Below are positions 22,961 to 31,677 of a stretch of DNA of 64,000 nucleotides, piece by piece. The stretch covers positions 1 to 64,000 of the forward strand of contig CAJOID010000001.1 in NCBI GenBank assembly GCA_905234595.1, written 5' to 3'. A program made the position numbers and the translations under genes. The DNA is from an uncultured Lachnospiraceae bacterium. GTDB taxonomy: Bacteria > Bacillota > Clostridia > Lachnospirales > Lachnospiraceae. The notes beneath the pieces were generated by a model. That model worked only from the letters and a program-made list of their open reading frames with translations, made no database searches and had not been told where the DNA came from. How positions within the stretch are numbered: position 1 is the first letter of the stretch; every line of letters starts with the position of its first letter.

Positions 22961-23515
22961 TTATTCTGTGGGTGTTTCTTCTGCTGCGGGTGCTGCTTCT
23001 TCTGCCTTCTCGGCGGGTGCGCATTCTCCTGCGCCGCCTTTTTCAGCGATCTGATTAAGCACACGGGCGAAGTTCGAGATAGGGGACTTCAGGCTGCCAA
23101 GCATCTTGGACAGCAGTTCCTCTCTCGAGGGAACCTTGGCGATCTGCTCGATACCCTTTGCGTCGTATACGGTACCTTCTACCACGCCGCCCTTGATCTC
23201 AAGAGCCTGAGCAGTCTTAGCGAACTTGGCGAGCACTCTTGCAGGTGCCGTAGCATCCTCAGTAGAGATAGCGATGGCACTGGGGCCCTCAAGATAAGGT
23301 GCAAGACCTTCAAAATCGGTTCCCTTGAATGCAAAGTTCATGAAGGTGTTCTTGTATACTTTGTACTTGATGTTGTTCTCGCGGAGTTCCTTACGAAGCT
23401 TGGTATCCTCGTCAACCGTCAGACCACGATAGTCTACAAGTACGACTGACTGGGCATCCTTGATGTTCGCAGAGATCTCTTCCACGATGGGTTTCTTCAG
23501 TTCTACCTTTGCCAT
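22961..23515 (-). CDS. rplJ: 50S ribosomal protein L10
   Basis: MAKVELKKPIVEEISANIKDAQSVVLVDYRGLTVDEDTKLRKELREN; start internal to ORF-track entry, which extends into the leader. Confidence 0.97.
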   Translation of the reverse strand: MAKVELKKPIVEEISANIKDAQSVVLVDYRGLTVDEDTKLRKELRENNIKYKVYKNTFMNFAFKGTDFEGLAPYLEGPSAIAISTEDATAPARVLAKFAKTAQALEIKGGVVEGTVYDAKGIEQIAKVPSREELLSKMLGSLKSPISNFARVLNQIAEKGGAGECAPAEKAEEAAPAAEETPTE

Positions 23516-23574
23516 TTCCTTTCCTCCTTCTTTAATGATTGCCGAAAGAGTTATATCGTGTCCCGCCGGATCCC

Positions 23575-23706
23575 GGCGAAAAGAAAAACTCCCGTCCAAA
23601 GACAGGAGTAATAAGCTTGTGAATAACTCATTCCTCGGCAGGCGCTCCGCTTACACCCCTCATCCGCCTGTCGGCGTCCTCAGGGTACCTGCTGTCTTCG
23701 GCATGG
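23575..23706 (-). ncRNA. L10 leader autoregulatory RNA with terminator-type attenuator hairpin
   Basis: Minus strand: CCGAAGACAGCAGGTACCCTGAGGACGCCGACAGGCGG...GCGCCTGCCGAGGAATGAG, then ACTCCTGTCTTTGGACGGGAGTTTTTCTTTT directly upstream of rplJ; matches the known L10 leader layout. Confidence 0.85.
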
Positions 23707-23738
23707 TTTATAACCTTGCATACAATACCATGCCGAAG
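23696..23738. repeat. 11-bp perfect inverted repeat spanning rplJ promoter spacer and L10 leader start
   Basis: cttcggcatgg (23696-23706) and ccatgccgaag (23728-23738). Confidence 0.85.
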
Positions 23739-23750
23739 AAGCTATGTCAA
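23722..23750 (-). promoter_or_regulatory. Promoter for L10 leader-rplJ-rplL (TTGACA-N17-TATTGT)
   Basis: ttgaca-tagcttcttcggcatgg-tattgt upstream of the leader. Confidence 0.6.
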
Positions 23751-23785
23751 GCACAATTTACCTATATTTGCGGCAGATCCGCTGT

Positions 23786-25186
23786 TTAATATGTAATGCT
23801 TCCGTCCGCATCTATGGATATCCCGGGAGACATAGCGCGCATATCGGCTATGATGCGGTCACGTTCTTCTCCGGTGGCCAGAGATGTCTTGCAGCCGGTC
23901 TGCCTGCAGGGTATGAACTTAAGATCCGACAGTGCGGCTCTGCCTCCGGACGGTGCGCTCAGCGTAGCTCTTACGAGACACGTATCGAGATCCTTGGAGT
24001 TAAACCAGAAGTTCCCGAGGCTGTAGAACACAGGGATCCCTTTCGTCCTGCCGATGGACTGCAGCACATGGGGATGTGCTCCTATGATCAGATCCGCACC
24101 CGCATCGGCGATCTTCGGGGCCTGATCCTGCTGAAGCCAGTCGGTCTCGGGTGTACTCTCCGTCCCCCAGTGGATGAATACCACCAGAAAGTCGCATTTG
24201 GCTCTGGTCTCGGTGATATCGGCCAGCAGTCTGGAGGGATTCATGCATCTGAAAACTCCCGACAGCGTATCGGTCGCACCTCTGGTATCGGGGTAATCAT
24301 TTCTCTCGATCTGAGTAGCCGCGATGATGCCGATCTTCACATCATCTACCACGAAAAAGAGCGGAGCGGAAGCCTCATTAATATTTCGTCCTCCTCCGCA
24401 ATAAGGGATGCCCGCCTCTTCAAGCGTGGTCAGTGTGTCCGCAAAGGCGTGCTCCCCGAAGTCAAAAGCGTGATTATTTGCAATACCGACAGCATTGACT
24501 CCCATATCGCTTAAGTATCTGACCGTCGGGGGATCCGCTCTGAAAGTATATGTCTTATCCGGAGTGGGCGTGCCGCCGTATGTATAGGGGAACTCATTAT
24601 TGACCATGGTGATGTCGGATGCATGCATCATGTCTATCAGCTCCGGAGATATGCCTGCCGATATCTCTCCGCCGTTCTCTTTTAGTTTGGCGGTCACCGC
24701 ATACTCATCATCGAAGAGAATATCTCCGCCGAAGGTGAGCGTGACACCCGAATCATCCCCATCGCGGGAGTCCAGTACATATATCCTGTTTGCCGTCAGA
24801 TATTCCGGATCATCCAGGTCATCTCCGAACCGTCCATACACTCCGCTGTACCTTGACTTGTATGAATCATCCGCGGGAATCTCTGCAGTCTCTTCGGCTG
24901 CCTGTTCATCTGTATCGGTTCCGGCCTGTACTCCCAGTACCGCAGGATCATCCGCACTTATGGGTTCACGCCCGGTATATCCGTCTCCGGCATCGGCAGC
25001 AAATCCCGCTTCAGCCTGCACGGGTCTGTCTTTTTTCACACCCGTCACGGTCCCGTATATGAGAAAGGCCACAACTCCTGCCGCGATCACACCCATCATG
25101 GTGAAAATAAAAAGCGCGATGAGATTGGTTTTCTTTTTCCCGCCATTATACACTTTCTTGTGGTTACGAGTATCTCTGGACACCAT
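23786..25186 (-). CDS. CapA family (PGA_cap) metallophosphatase-like protein, membrane-anchored
   Basis: LTFGGDILFDDEYAV...NNEFPYTYGGTPTPDKTYTFRADP...GIANNHAFDFGEHAFADTL...IGAHPHVLQSIGRTKGIPVFYSLGNFWF. Confidence 0.88.
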   Translation of the reverse strand: MVSRDTRNHKKVYNGGKKKTNLIALFIFTMMGVIAAGVVAFLIYGTVTGVKKDRPVQAEAGFAADAGDGYTGREPISADDPAVLGVQAGTDTDEQAAEETAEIPADDSYKSRYSGVYGRFGDDLDDPEYLTANRIYVLDSRDGDDSGVTLTFGGDILFDDEYAVTAKLKENGGEISAGISPELIDMMHASDITMVNNEFPYTYGGTPTPDKTYTFRADPPTVRYLSDMGVNAVGIANNHAFDFGEHAFADTLTTLEEAGIPYCGGGRNINEASAPLFFVVDDVKIGIIAATQIERNDYPDTRGATDTLSGVFRCMNPSRLLADITETRAKCDFLVVFIHWGTESTPETDWLQQDQAPKIADAGADLIIGAHPHVLQSIGRTKGIPVFYSLGNFWFNSKDLDTCLVRATLSAPSGGRAALSDLKFIPCRQTGCKTSLATGEERDRIIADMRAMSPGISIDADGSITY

Positions 25187-25222
25187 ATATAGAGTATAGC
25201 ACGTTCCGATTTCATTGAACAC

Positions 25223-25254
25223 AAAAACAGGCCCCGGAATACTCCGAAGCCTGT
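25223..25254 (-). terminator. Intrinsic terminator downstream of rplA
   Basis: Minus strand ACAGGCttCGGAgtatTCCGgGGCCTGTTTTTG. Confidence 0.75.
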
Positions 25255-25278
25255 CTGAAATCTGTGATCAGTATTGAT

Positions 25279-25971
25279 TTATGAATACTTGGCTGTTGAA
25301 ACCTTCACGCCGGGGCCCATGGTAGTGGAGAGCGATATGCTCTTCAGATACTGACCCTTAAGTGCTGCGGGCTTAGCCTTGATGATGGCATCCATCAGTG
25401 CGGTATAGTTCTCACGAAGCTTATCCTCATCGAATGAAGCCTTGCCGATAGGGCAGTGGATGATGTTAGCCTTGTCAAGTCTGTACTCGATCTTACCTGC
25501 CTTGATATCGGCGATAGCCTTGGCTACGTCCATCGTTACGGTACCTGCCTTAGGGTTGGGCATGAGTCCCTTGGGACCGAGCACCTTACCGAGACGGCCT
25601 ACAACGCCCATCATGTCGGGAGTCGCTACTACTACGTCGAACTCGAACCATCCTTCGTTCTGGATCTTGGGGATCAGGTCCTCAGCTCCTACATAATCAG
25701 CACCTGCATTCTCTGCCTCGGTAGCTTTCTCGCCCTTGGCAAATACCAGCACGCGTACGGACTTACCTGTTCCGTTGGGCAGTACTACGGCGCCTCTTAC
25801 CTGCTGCTCAGCATGACGACCGTCGCAGCCTGTACGGATGTGTACTTCTACTGTCTCGTCAAACTTAGCTACAGTTGTCTTCTTAACCAGAGCCACTGCA
25901 TCGGCGGGCTCATAGAATACAGCACGATCTACCAGCTTGGCAGCCTCGTTATACTTCTTACCATGCTTCAT
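25279..25971 (-). CDS. rplA: 50S ribosomal protein L1
   Basis: [32 protein letters not shown]...[26 protein letters not shown]. Confidence 0.98.
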   Translation of the reverse strand: MKHGKKYNEAAKLVDRAVFYEPADAVALVKKTTVAKFDETVEVHIRTGCDGRHAEQQVRGAVVLPNGTGKSVRVLVFAKGEKATEAENAGADYVGAEDLIPKIQNEGWFEFDVVVATPDMMGVVGRLGKVLGPKGLMPNPKAGTVTMDVAKAIADIKAGKIEYRLDKANIIHCPIGKASFDEDKLRENYTALMDAIIKAKPAALKGQYLKSISLSTTMGPGVKVSTAKYS

Positions 25972-25986
25972 ATCACTGTCCTCCTA

Positions 25987-26412
25987 TTACTCTTCCACTA
26001 CGATGCCCATGCTCCTTGCGGTGCCGGCGATCATGCTCATGGCTGACTCGATGCTTGCTGCATTTAAGTCAGGCATCTTGATCTCTGCTATCTCTCTTAC
26101 CTTGTCCTTGGAGATGGTAGCGACCTTGGTCTTGTTCGGTACACCCGAACCTGACTGGATGTTGCAAGCCTTCTTAAGAAGAACTGCAGCCGGAGGGGTC
26201 TTGGTGATGAAGCTGAAGCTTCTGTCTGCGTATACGGTGATGACAACAGGGATGAGCACATCGCCCTGATCTGCTGTCTTGGCGTTGAACTGCTTGGTGA
26301 ATTCAACGATGTTCACACCATGCTGGCCGAGTGCCGGACCAACAGGGGGTGCAGGTGTTGCCTTGCCTGCAGGGATCTGCAGCTTGATGTAGCCTTCTAC
26401 TTTCTTAGCCAT
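25987..26412 (-). CDS. rplK: 50S ribosomal protein L11
   Basis: [46 protein letters not shown]. Confidence 0.98.
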   Translation of the reverse strand: MAKKVEGYIKLQIPAGKATPAPPVGPALGQHGVNIVEFTKQFNAKTADQGDVLIPVVITVYADRSFSFITKTPPAAVLLKKACNIQSGSGVPNKTKVATISKDKVREIAEIKMPDLNAASIESAMSMIAGTARSMGIVVEE

Positions 26413-26433
26413 TATCTTTACCTCCTAATGGTT

Positions 26434-26470
26434 GTGGTGACTGGCGCTCCCGACTACCGGGAGCTCCCAC
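26434..26470 (-). promoter_or_regulatory. Hairpin in rplK 5' region, possible L1-binding/autoregulatory leader
   Basis: GTGGGAGCTCCCGGTAGTCGGGAGCGCCAGTCACCAC: inner gggagc/gctccc stem and outer GTGG/CCAC. Confidence 0.35.
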
Positions 26471-26512
26471 TTATATCTACTCGCCTGATCTCTCAGACGG
26501 ACAGATCTGTTA

Positions 26513-27142
26513 TCAGACCATGCGTCGCATCTCTGCGAAACTGATCTCGACGGGAGTCTCGCGGCCGAACAGTTCGACATTGAGTGTAGCGGTCTGCTTG
26601 GACATATCCATCTTCTGTACTACGCCGACCGTATCCTTCCATACACCGGCTACGACAGCGACGGTATCGCCCTCTCCGAAATCAACGGATACGATATCGG
26701 TCCTGATGCCGAGAGGCTTCATCTCTGCCTCGGTGAGCGGCACGGGTTTGGATCCGGGACCTACGAATCCGGTCACGCCCCTGGTGTTGCGTACTACGTA
26801 CCAGGTGTCATCGTTCATGATCATATTGATAAGTACGTATCCGGGGAACATCTTACGCTGAACGGTCTTGCGTACACCGTTCCTGATCTCGGACACATCT
26901 TCCATGGGAACTCTCACCTCGAGGATCTCATTCTCCAGATGACGGTTCTCAATGGTCTTCTCTATATTGGCTTTAACCTTGTTCTCATATCCGGAATAAG
27001 TATGTACGACATACCAGTCGGCATCCTTCTCGCGCTGTGCTCTGGCAGCAGCTTCGGGATCAAGCTCAGGCTCATCCTCGGTTACGGGTGCTGTTTCGGT
27101 ATCCGTTACTTCCGTAAGTATATCCTTAGCTTCTTCAGACAT
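26513..27142 (-). CDS. nusG: Transcription termination/antitermination protein NusG
   Basis: DWYVVHTYSGYENKVKANIEKTIENRHLENEILEVRVP...MFPGYVLINMIMNDDTWYVVRNTRGVTGFVGPGSKPVPL. Confidence 0.97.
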   Translation of the reverse strand: MSEEAKDILTEVTDTETAPVTEDEPELDPEAAARAQREKDADWYVVHTYSGYENKVKANIEKTIENRHLENEILEVRVPMEDVSEIRNGVRKTVQRKMFPGYVLINMIMNDDTWYVVRNTRGVTGFVGPGSKPVPLTEAEMKPLGIRTDIVSVDFGEGDTVAVVAGVWKDTVGVVQKMDMSKQTATLNVELFGRETPVEISFAEMRRMV

Positions 27143-27174
27143 GCTCTCCTCCTGAATGAATGCACACTAATCTA

Positions 27175-27378
27175 TCAGCCTATTGAGCTGATGAAGTTGA
27201 AACCATACTGGAACGCCATATCAAGCACGGCAATGAGAGCTCCGACTATCACGGATATCACGATAACAGCCGCAGTCTGCTTACCCAGAGATGACGGATC
27301 AGGCCAGCTTATCTTTTTGAATTCCGCTTTTACACCGTCAAAGAATTTAACCTTGTTTTCGGTACTGTTCTCAGACAT
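27175..27378 (-). CDS. secE: Preprotein translocase subunit SecE
   Basis: 67 aa, VKFFDGVKAEFKKISWPDPSSLGKQTAAVIVISVIVGALIAVLD; between rpmG and nusG. Confidence 0.93.
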   Translation of the reverse strand: MSENSTENKVKFFDGVKAEFKKISWPDPSSLGKQTAAVIVISVIVGALIAVLDMAFQYGFNFISSIG

Positions 27379-27405
27379 AGTTTCTCCTTTCTCCGCAGTG
27401 GATTA

Positions 27406-27555
27406 TCACTTGGTCTCTTTGTGCAGAGTATGTCTCTGGCAGAATCTGCAATACTTCTTGGTCTCCATACGGTCAGGATGGTTCTTCTTCTCCTTGGTCG
27501 TATTATAGTTGCGGTTCTTGCATTCGGTACATGCCAGTGTTATCTTTGTACGCAT
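27406..27555 (-). CDS. rpmG: 50S ribosomal protein L33
   Basis: [49 protein letters not shown]. Confidence 0.95.
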   Translation of the reverse strand: MRTKITLACTECKNRNYNTTKEKKNHPDRMETKKYCRFCQRHTLHKETK

Positions 27556-27587
27556 TTTATATTCCTCCGATCCTATACAAAAAAGCA

Positions 27588-27611
27588 CAAAAAAAAGAGC
27601 TAAACTCTTTT
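27588..27611 (-). terminator. Intrinsic terminator, probably for the fliD-like gene
   Basis: Minus strand AAAAGAG-tttag-CTCTTTTTTTTGTG. Confidence 0.6.
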
Positions 27612-27621
27612 GCGCTCAACA

Positions 27622-27650
27622 AATATAACATATCTGAAAATATGTGTCAA
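27622..27650 (-). promoter_or_regulatory. sigma-A promoter for rpmG-secE-nusG (TTGACA-N17-TATATT), overlapping the fliD-like stop codon
   Basis: ttgaca-catattttcagatatgt-tatatt. Confidence 0.75.
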
Positions 27651-28957
27651 CAATAACTGTTAAAGAGCATGCCGGAATATGCACTCATCGTATACGGTGA
27701 TGCAAACGTCTTACCGGGATTCTTATATGCAACTATAGTTTTATCCGCATAGTAAAGAGGATTAAGAGCTATATCGTTGGACTTGTGAAGCAGCGACTGA
27801 GCAAATCCCCTGAGAGAGGATGCGGTCTTGGCCGCGGATCCGTCCCTTACGGAATGTTTGAATGTCTCTTCATCAAGTTCAAGACTTCCGTCCATATTCA
27901 GGTTCACGCCGACCTCCGTCAGTCCCTCTGCGTAAGCGCGGCTGATCGACGACATCTCATTCACCAGTCTGTTGGAGATGGGATGCGTATCGGAGTACTC
28001 CGTGGCGGCCCTGATAAACGAATTGTACCCGCCTATCAGAGTGTTGATGTTCTCAGTCATGGATTCCACGTCAGTCATCAGGCCCACATGAGTCTGCTGG
28101 CCTTCGGGACTCACACCCTTCAGAGTGATCTCATACATGTGACCTACGGTGAAGGTGTTGCCGGATGCGGTCCTGTCCTCGCCGTTGATCGAGAACTCGG
28201 CATCCGATCCCATCCTGGAAGTATAATCTATACCGAAATAATCCACTGCTCCGGAAGCTTTGGTGGAGTTTTCATCGCTTATGGTGAATATCTGTCCGGA
28301 GCCGTTCCTGGTACCCGTGGTAGCCGATTCCAGTCTCAGATACGATCTCTCACCCGCATCATCATCTATTACCTCAGCGGTGAGGCCTACATTTGAGTTA
28401 TTGATGAGTCTGCCCAGTCTCTCCTGAACCTCGCGGTTGGTATCTGTTTCCTTGATATTGAACTGGAACTCATATCTGAATTCATTGATATTTACATCAA
28501 ATGAATATGTATCCGAAGGCAGGTCCACAGGCTCATCGTTCGGAAGGAAACGTCCGAGGTTGATCTGCGGTGATGCCAGATGTTTGACTTCTATATCGAA
28601 CTCGGGAGCTGCACCGTCTTCATCAAGCTCACCGATGAATTCGGCTTCAACCAGGCTCTCATCACTGGTAGCGGCTGCCTTTTTGCTCAGGATATCATCC
28701 TCATCCATACCGCCTACGGAAGCGATGGTATTCTTGAGTGCACGCGCACTTTCTTTAAGACCTACGACATACTTACGGCCTTCGTCTGTATTATCCAGGA
28801 TATAGAGGGGTGAGTCTTTGTTGATCTTGACTATGGAGTTATAGACTCCGCGCAGCTCAGACTTCTTGTGCGTATCGTATGGCGAATTGGACTTATCCGC
28901 ATACGTCGACAGATAGAAATTATGAACGTTGTTGAGTATAGCGATATTATTAGCCAT
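27647..28957 (-). CDS. FliD-like flagellar cap/hook-associated protein
   Basis: IEVKHLASPQINLGRFLPNDEPVDLPSDTYSFDVNINEFRYEFQFNIKETDTNREVQERLGRLINNSNVGLTAEV resembles FliD domains; start MANNIAILNN preceded by aagaaaggagggg. Confidence 0.6.
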   Translation of the reverse strand: MANNIAILNNVHNFYLSTYADKSNSPYDTHKKSELRGVYNSIVKINKDSPLYILDNTDEGRKYVVGLKESARALKNTIASVGGMDEDDILSKKAAATSDESLVEAEFIGELDEDGAAPEFDIEVKHLASPQINLGRFLPNDEPVDLPSDTYSFDVNINEFRYEFQFNIKETDTNREVQERLGRLINNSNVGLTAEVIDDDAGERSYLRLESATTGTRNGSGQIFTISDENSTKASGAVDYFGIDYTSRMGSDAEFSINGEDRTASGNTFTVGHMYEITLKGVSPEGQQTHVGLMTDVESMTENINTLIGGYNSFIRAATEYSDTHPISNRLVNEMSSISRAYAEGLTEVGVNLNMDGSLELDEETFKHSVRDGSAAKTASSLRGFAQSLLHKSNDIALNPLYYADKTIVAYKNPGKTFASPYTMSAYSGMLFNSYC

Positions 28958-29152
28958 AACGTCTGCCCCTCCTTTCTTCCATGAATGTGCGGCAGCTTGA
29001 GAACCTCTCTGTAATCCCGTATCCATCGGGATCTTCATCAGATCGGCTATACCTAAATACTAAAAATGGAGACACTTATAGTGATAGTTATCCATTTAGT
29101 TAGATTAAACGTAACACATCGGGAAATTAAATGCAATACCTTTTTGAAAAAA

Positions 29153-30802
29153 TCAAGAAATTTTCAAATATACTATGCTTTTAGGAGGGATTTCAAGCAC
29201 TCTGCCCGAAGCGGCGGCAGACCCGGCAGTACCGGCATCCGCGGTGCCGGCTTCAGACAGTGCACATAATACGGCCACAGGTTGCATTCCGTTCACCGCA
29301 CTGTCAGATGCGGAGATATCCACCGTGGCAGGCTCATCCCCGGTATTATAGACGATCGCCATGACCTCATCGCCCCACGTCTTCGTGATCACTGCGACAT
29401 GTCCGTCAGTCAGTTCATCCACTATATCTATATGGCCTCTCGCGATCTCCGGATAAGCATTCCTGATTGCAAGTGCTTCCTTATAATAAGACAGGATCGA
29501 TGCGGGATCCTTTTCCTGCTCGGATACGGGTGCAAAACTCTGCTCAATATCCTTATCGGCATTCTCCGGATCGCGGCACACTCCGGAGCCTGCAGGCGTA
29601 CCATCGCCATCTGTATATACCGTCCCGTCCCAGTTCATATGCAGACGTTTGTTCTCATCCGCCTTGCCTTTGGACTTCATCCCTATCTCTTCACCATAGT
29701 ATATGAAGGGCGAACCGTTCATGGACAGAAGCAGTCCGGCTGTCATCTTCATATCCTCGGGGTCGCTCTTAAGCGCATTCGCCACGCGGCCCATATCATG
29801 ATTTGTGATAAAAGGAGCATCTATATAGTCCGGATTGGCAGCTCCGTAGGTCTCCTGATAATCCACACACGCTTCCGCAAACTTCTGTGCGGTGAGTTTT
29901 CCACGGCCTGCCCTGACCAGCTTACCCTCGGCATCGGCAGCATCGAAATTAAAGAAGCTCGGAGTCCCGCTCGCATAGTAGTCCGCTATGGTCTTTTCCG
30001 ACGCCCATACTTCCGAGACCATATAGAAGTCCGGATTCAGGCTTTTACAATACTCATAGTAGTCATGGAGGAATTCTATATTATATGAAGAAACTTCATC
30101 ATCATAATGCATCACGGCATCCATCCTGAAGCCGTCACAGCCTAAGTCCGTCCAGAATGCGGCTACCTTTCGCAGCTCTTCCTTCAGAGCCGGGTTATAC
30201 AAATTCAGGTCAGGCTGAGTGTAGTAGAACACTGCCTCATAATACCAGTCGGATCCGGGGGCCTCGCAATACGAACCGTTTATCTGTTCCCTCGAAAAAT
30301 GATAATAATCAACCTCCGGGCATTCATTCAGGTCAGGTTCCGCACCGTCCGGCAGGGTACGCAGATACTCACATGCCTCCTTAAACCATGGATGCTCGTT
30401 CGAGGAATGATTGATCACGAGGTCGATGATCAGGCGTATGCCGCGTTTATGGCAGGCATCCGCGAGGGACTTAAAGTCATCGTTGGTTCCGAATGCAGGA
30501 TCGGTCATATAGTAATCGGTCGTGTCATACTTGTGATACGAGGGAGATGCCATGATAGGAGTGAGCCATATACCGTTACATCCGAGATCCGAGATATAAT
30601 CAAGTTTCGACTCTATCCCGCGCAGATCACCGGTCCCGTCCCCATCGCTGTCGCAGTACGAACCCACGAATATCTCATAGTAGTTGCGGTAATCATCATC
30701 GATGACATTGGCTTTAGGCGCATTATTCGAATAGCCACATGCCGTAAGCAGGCATGTGGTTATTATAAGACATATTAATCTCGATAATCCGGTTCTCTTC
30801 AT
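29153..30802 (-). CDS. Alpha-amylase family (GH13) lipoprotein
   Basis: Lipobox LTACGY; GH13 motifs DLVINHSS, DGFRMDAVMHY, EVWASE, FITNHDMGR. Confidence 0.92.
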   Translation of the reverse strand: MKRTGLSRLICLIITTCLLTACGYSNNAPKANVIDDDYRNYYEIFVGSYCDSDGDGTGDLRGIESKLDYISDLGCNGIWLTPIMASPSYHKYDTTDYYMTDPAFGTNDDFKSLADACHKRGIRLIIDLVINHSSNEHPWFKEACEYLRTLPDGAEPDLNECPEVDYYHFSREQINGSYCEAPGSDWYYEAVFYYTQPDLNLYNPALKEELRKVAAFWTDLGCDGFRMDAVMHYDDEVSSYNIEFLHDYYEYCKSLNPDFYMVSEVWASEKTIADYYASGTPSFFNFDAADAEGKLVRAGRGKLTAQKFAEACVDYQETYGAANPDYIDAPFITNHDMGRVANALKSDPEDMKMTAGLLLSMNGSPFIYYGEEIGMKSKGKADENKRLHMNWDGTVYTDGDGTPAGSGVCRDPENADKDIEQSFAPVSEQEKDPASILSYYKEALAIRNAYPEIARGHIDIVDELTDGHVAVITKTWGDEVMAIVYNTGDEPATVDISASDSAVNGMQPVAVLCALSEAGTADAGTAGSAAASGRVLEIPPKSIVYLKIS

Positions 30803-30819
30803 TTATACATACAATGGGA

Positions 30820-31677
30820 TTAACCCTTTACGGCGCCGCCGGTAACTCCTTCGACATAGTACTTCTGCAGGCACATGAAGAGAATGGTCACAGGTATCGC
30901 TACCAGAATTCCGCCGGCGCAGAACCTCGTGAAGTATCCCTGATAGTCATTGGTCCACACCCATCTGGTCATGGCCACTGCCACGTTGAAGCTGGAGTCA
31001 TGTCCGAATGCAACGTAGGAAGCAAATACGTAATCGCACCAGGGCGCCATGAATGCAACCAGAGCGGTGTAGATTATTATAGGCTTGCTCATCGGTATGA
31101 TCATGGTGAGGAAGACTCTCGCACGTGATGCACCGTCTATCATGGCAGCTTCATCGAGCGCTTTGGGTATCGTATCGAAGTAACCCTTGCACACATAGTA
31201 TCCCATACCCGAGCTGGCTACCGATACCAGGATCAGTCCGGGCACGGCGCCGGCCTGAGTCAGGCCGAACTGCTTGAGCAGGAAGTACAGGCAGATCATC
31301 GTAAGGAATCCGGGGAACATGCCCAGGATCAGCCAGAATCTCATCAGGAATGTACGGCCCGCAAACCTCATCCTGGAGAGCGCATAGCTTACACACAATA
31401 TGATAATGGTCTGCAGCATCGATACGAATACCGCTATGATGATCGTATTCTTATACCATACAAGGAAGTTCGTCTCACCCGACAGGATGAATCTGTAGTT
31501 ATCCAGAGAGAACGTCTTGGGTACAAGATAATCGACCATTCCGCCGTACTCAACCGCCGGATCGTATGATCTGAAGCTCTGAAGCACCAGTCCGAAGAAA
31601 GGGAAGAGCCACACAATGCTTATGATGATCAGTACAAGATATGAGATCGCATTTCCTATCATTCGTTTTGTTTTCAT
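30820..31677 (-). CDS. malG: Maltose/maltodextrin-type ABC transporter permease (MalG-like)
   Basis: Polytopic; EAAMIDGASRARVFLTMIIPMSKPIIIYTALVAFMAPW EAA loop; operon context. Confidence 0.88.
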   Translation of the reverse strand: MKTKRMIGNAISYLVLIIISIVWLFPFFGLVLQSFRSYDPAVEYGGMVDYLVPKTFSLDNYRFILSGETNFLVWYKNTIIIAVFVSMLQTIIILCVSYALSRMRFAGRTFLMRFWLILGMFPGFLTMICLYFLLKQFGLTQAGAVPGLILVSVASSGMGYYVCKGYFDTIPKALDEAAMIDGASRARVFLTMIIPMSKPIIIYTALVAFMAPWCDYVFASYVAFGHDSSFNVAVAMTRWVWTNDYQGYFTRFCAGGILVAIPVTILFMCLQKYYVEGVTGGAVKG

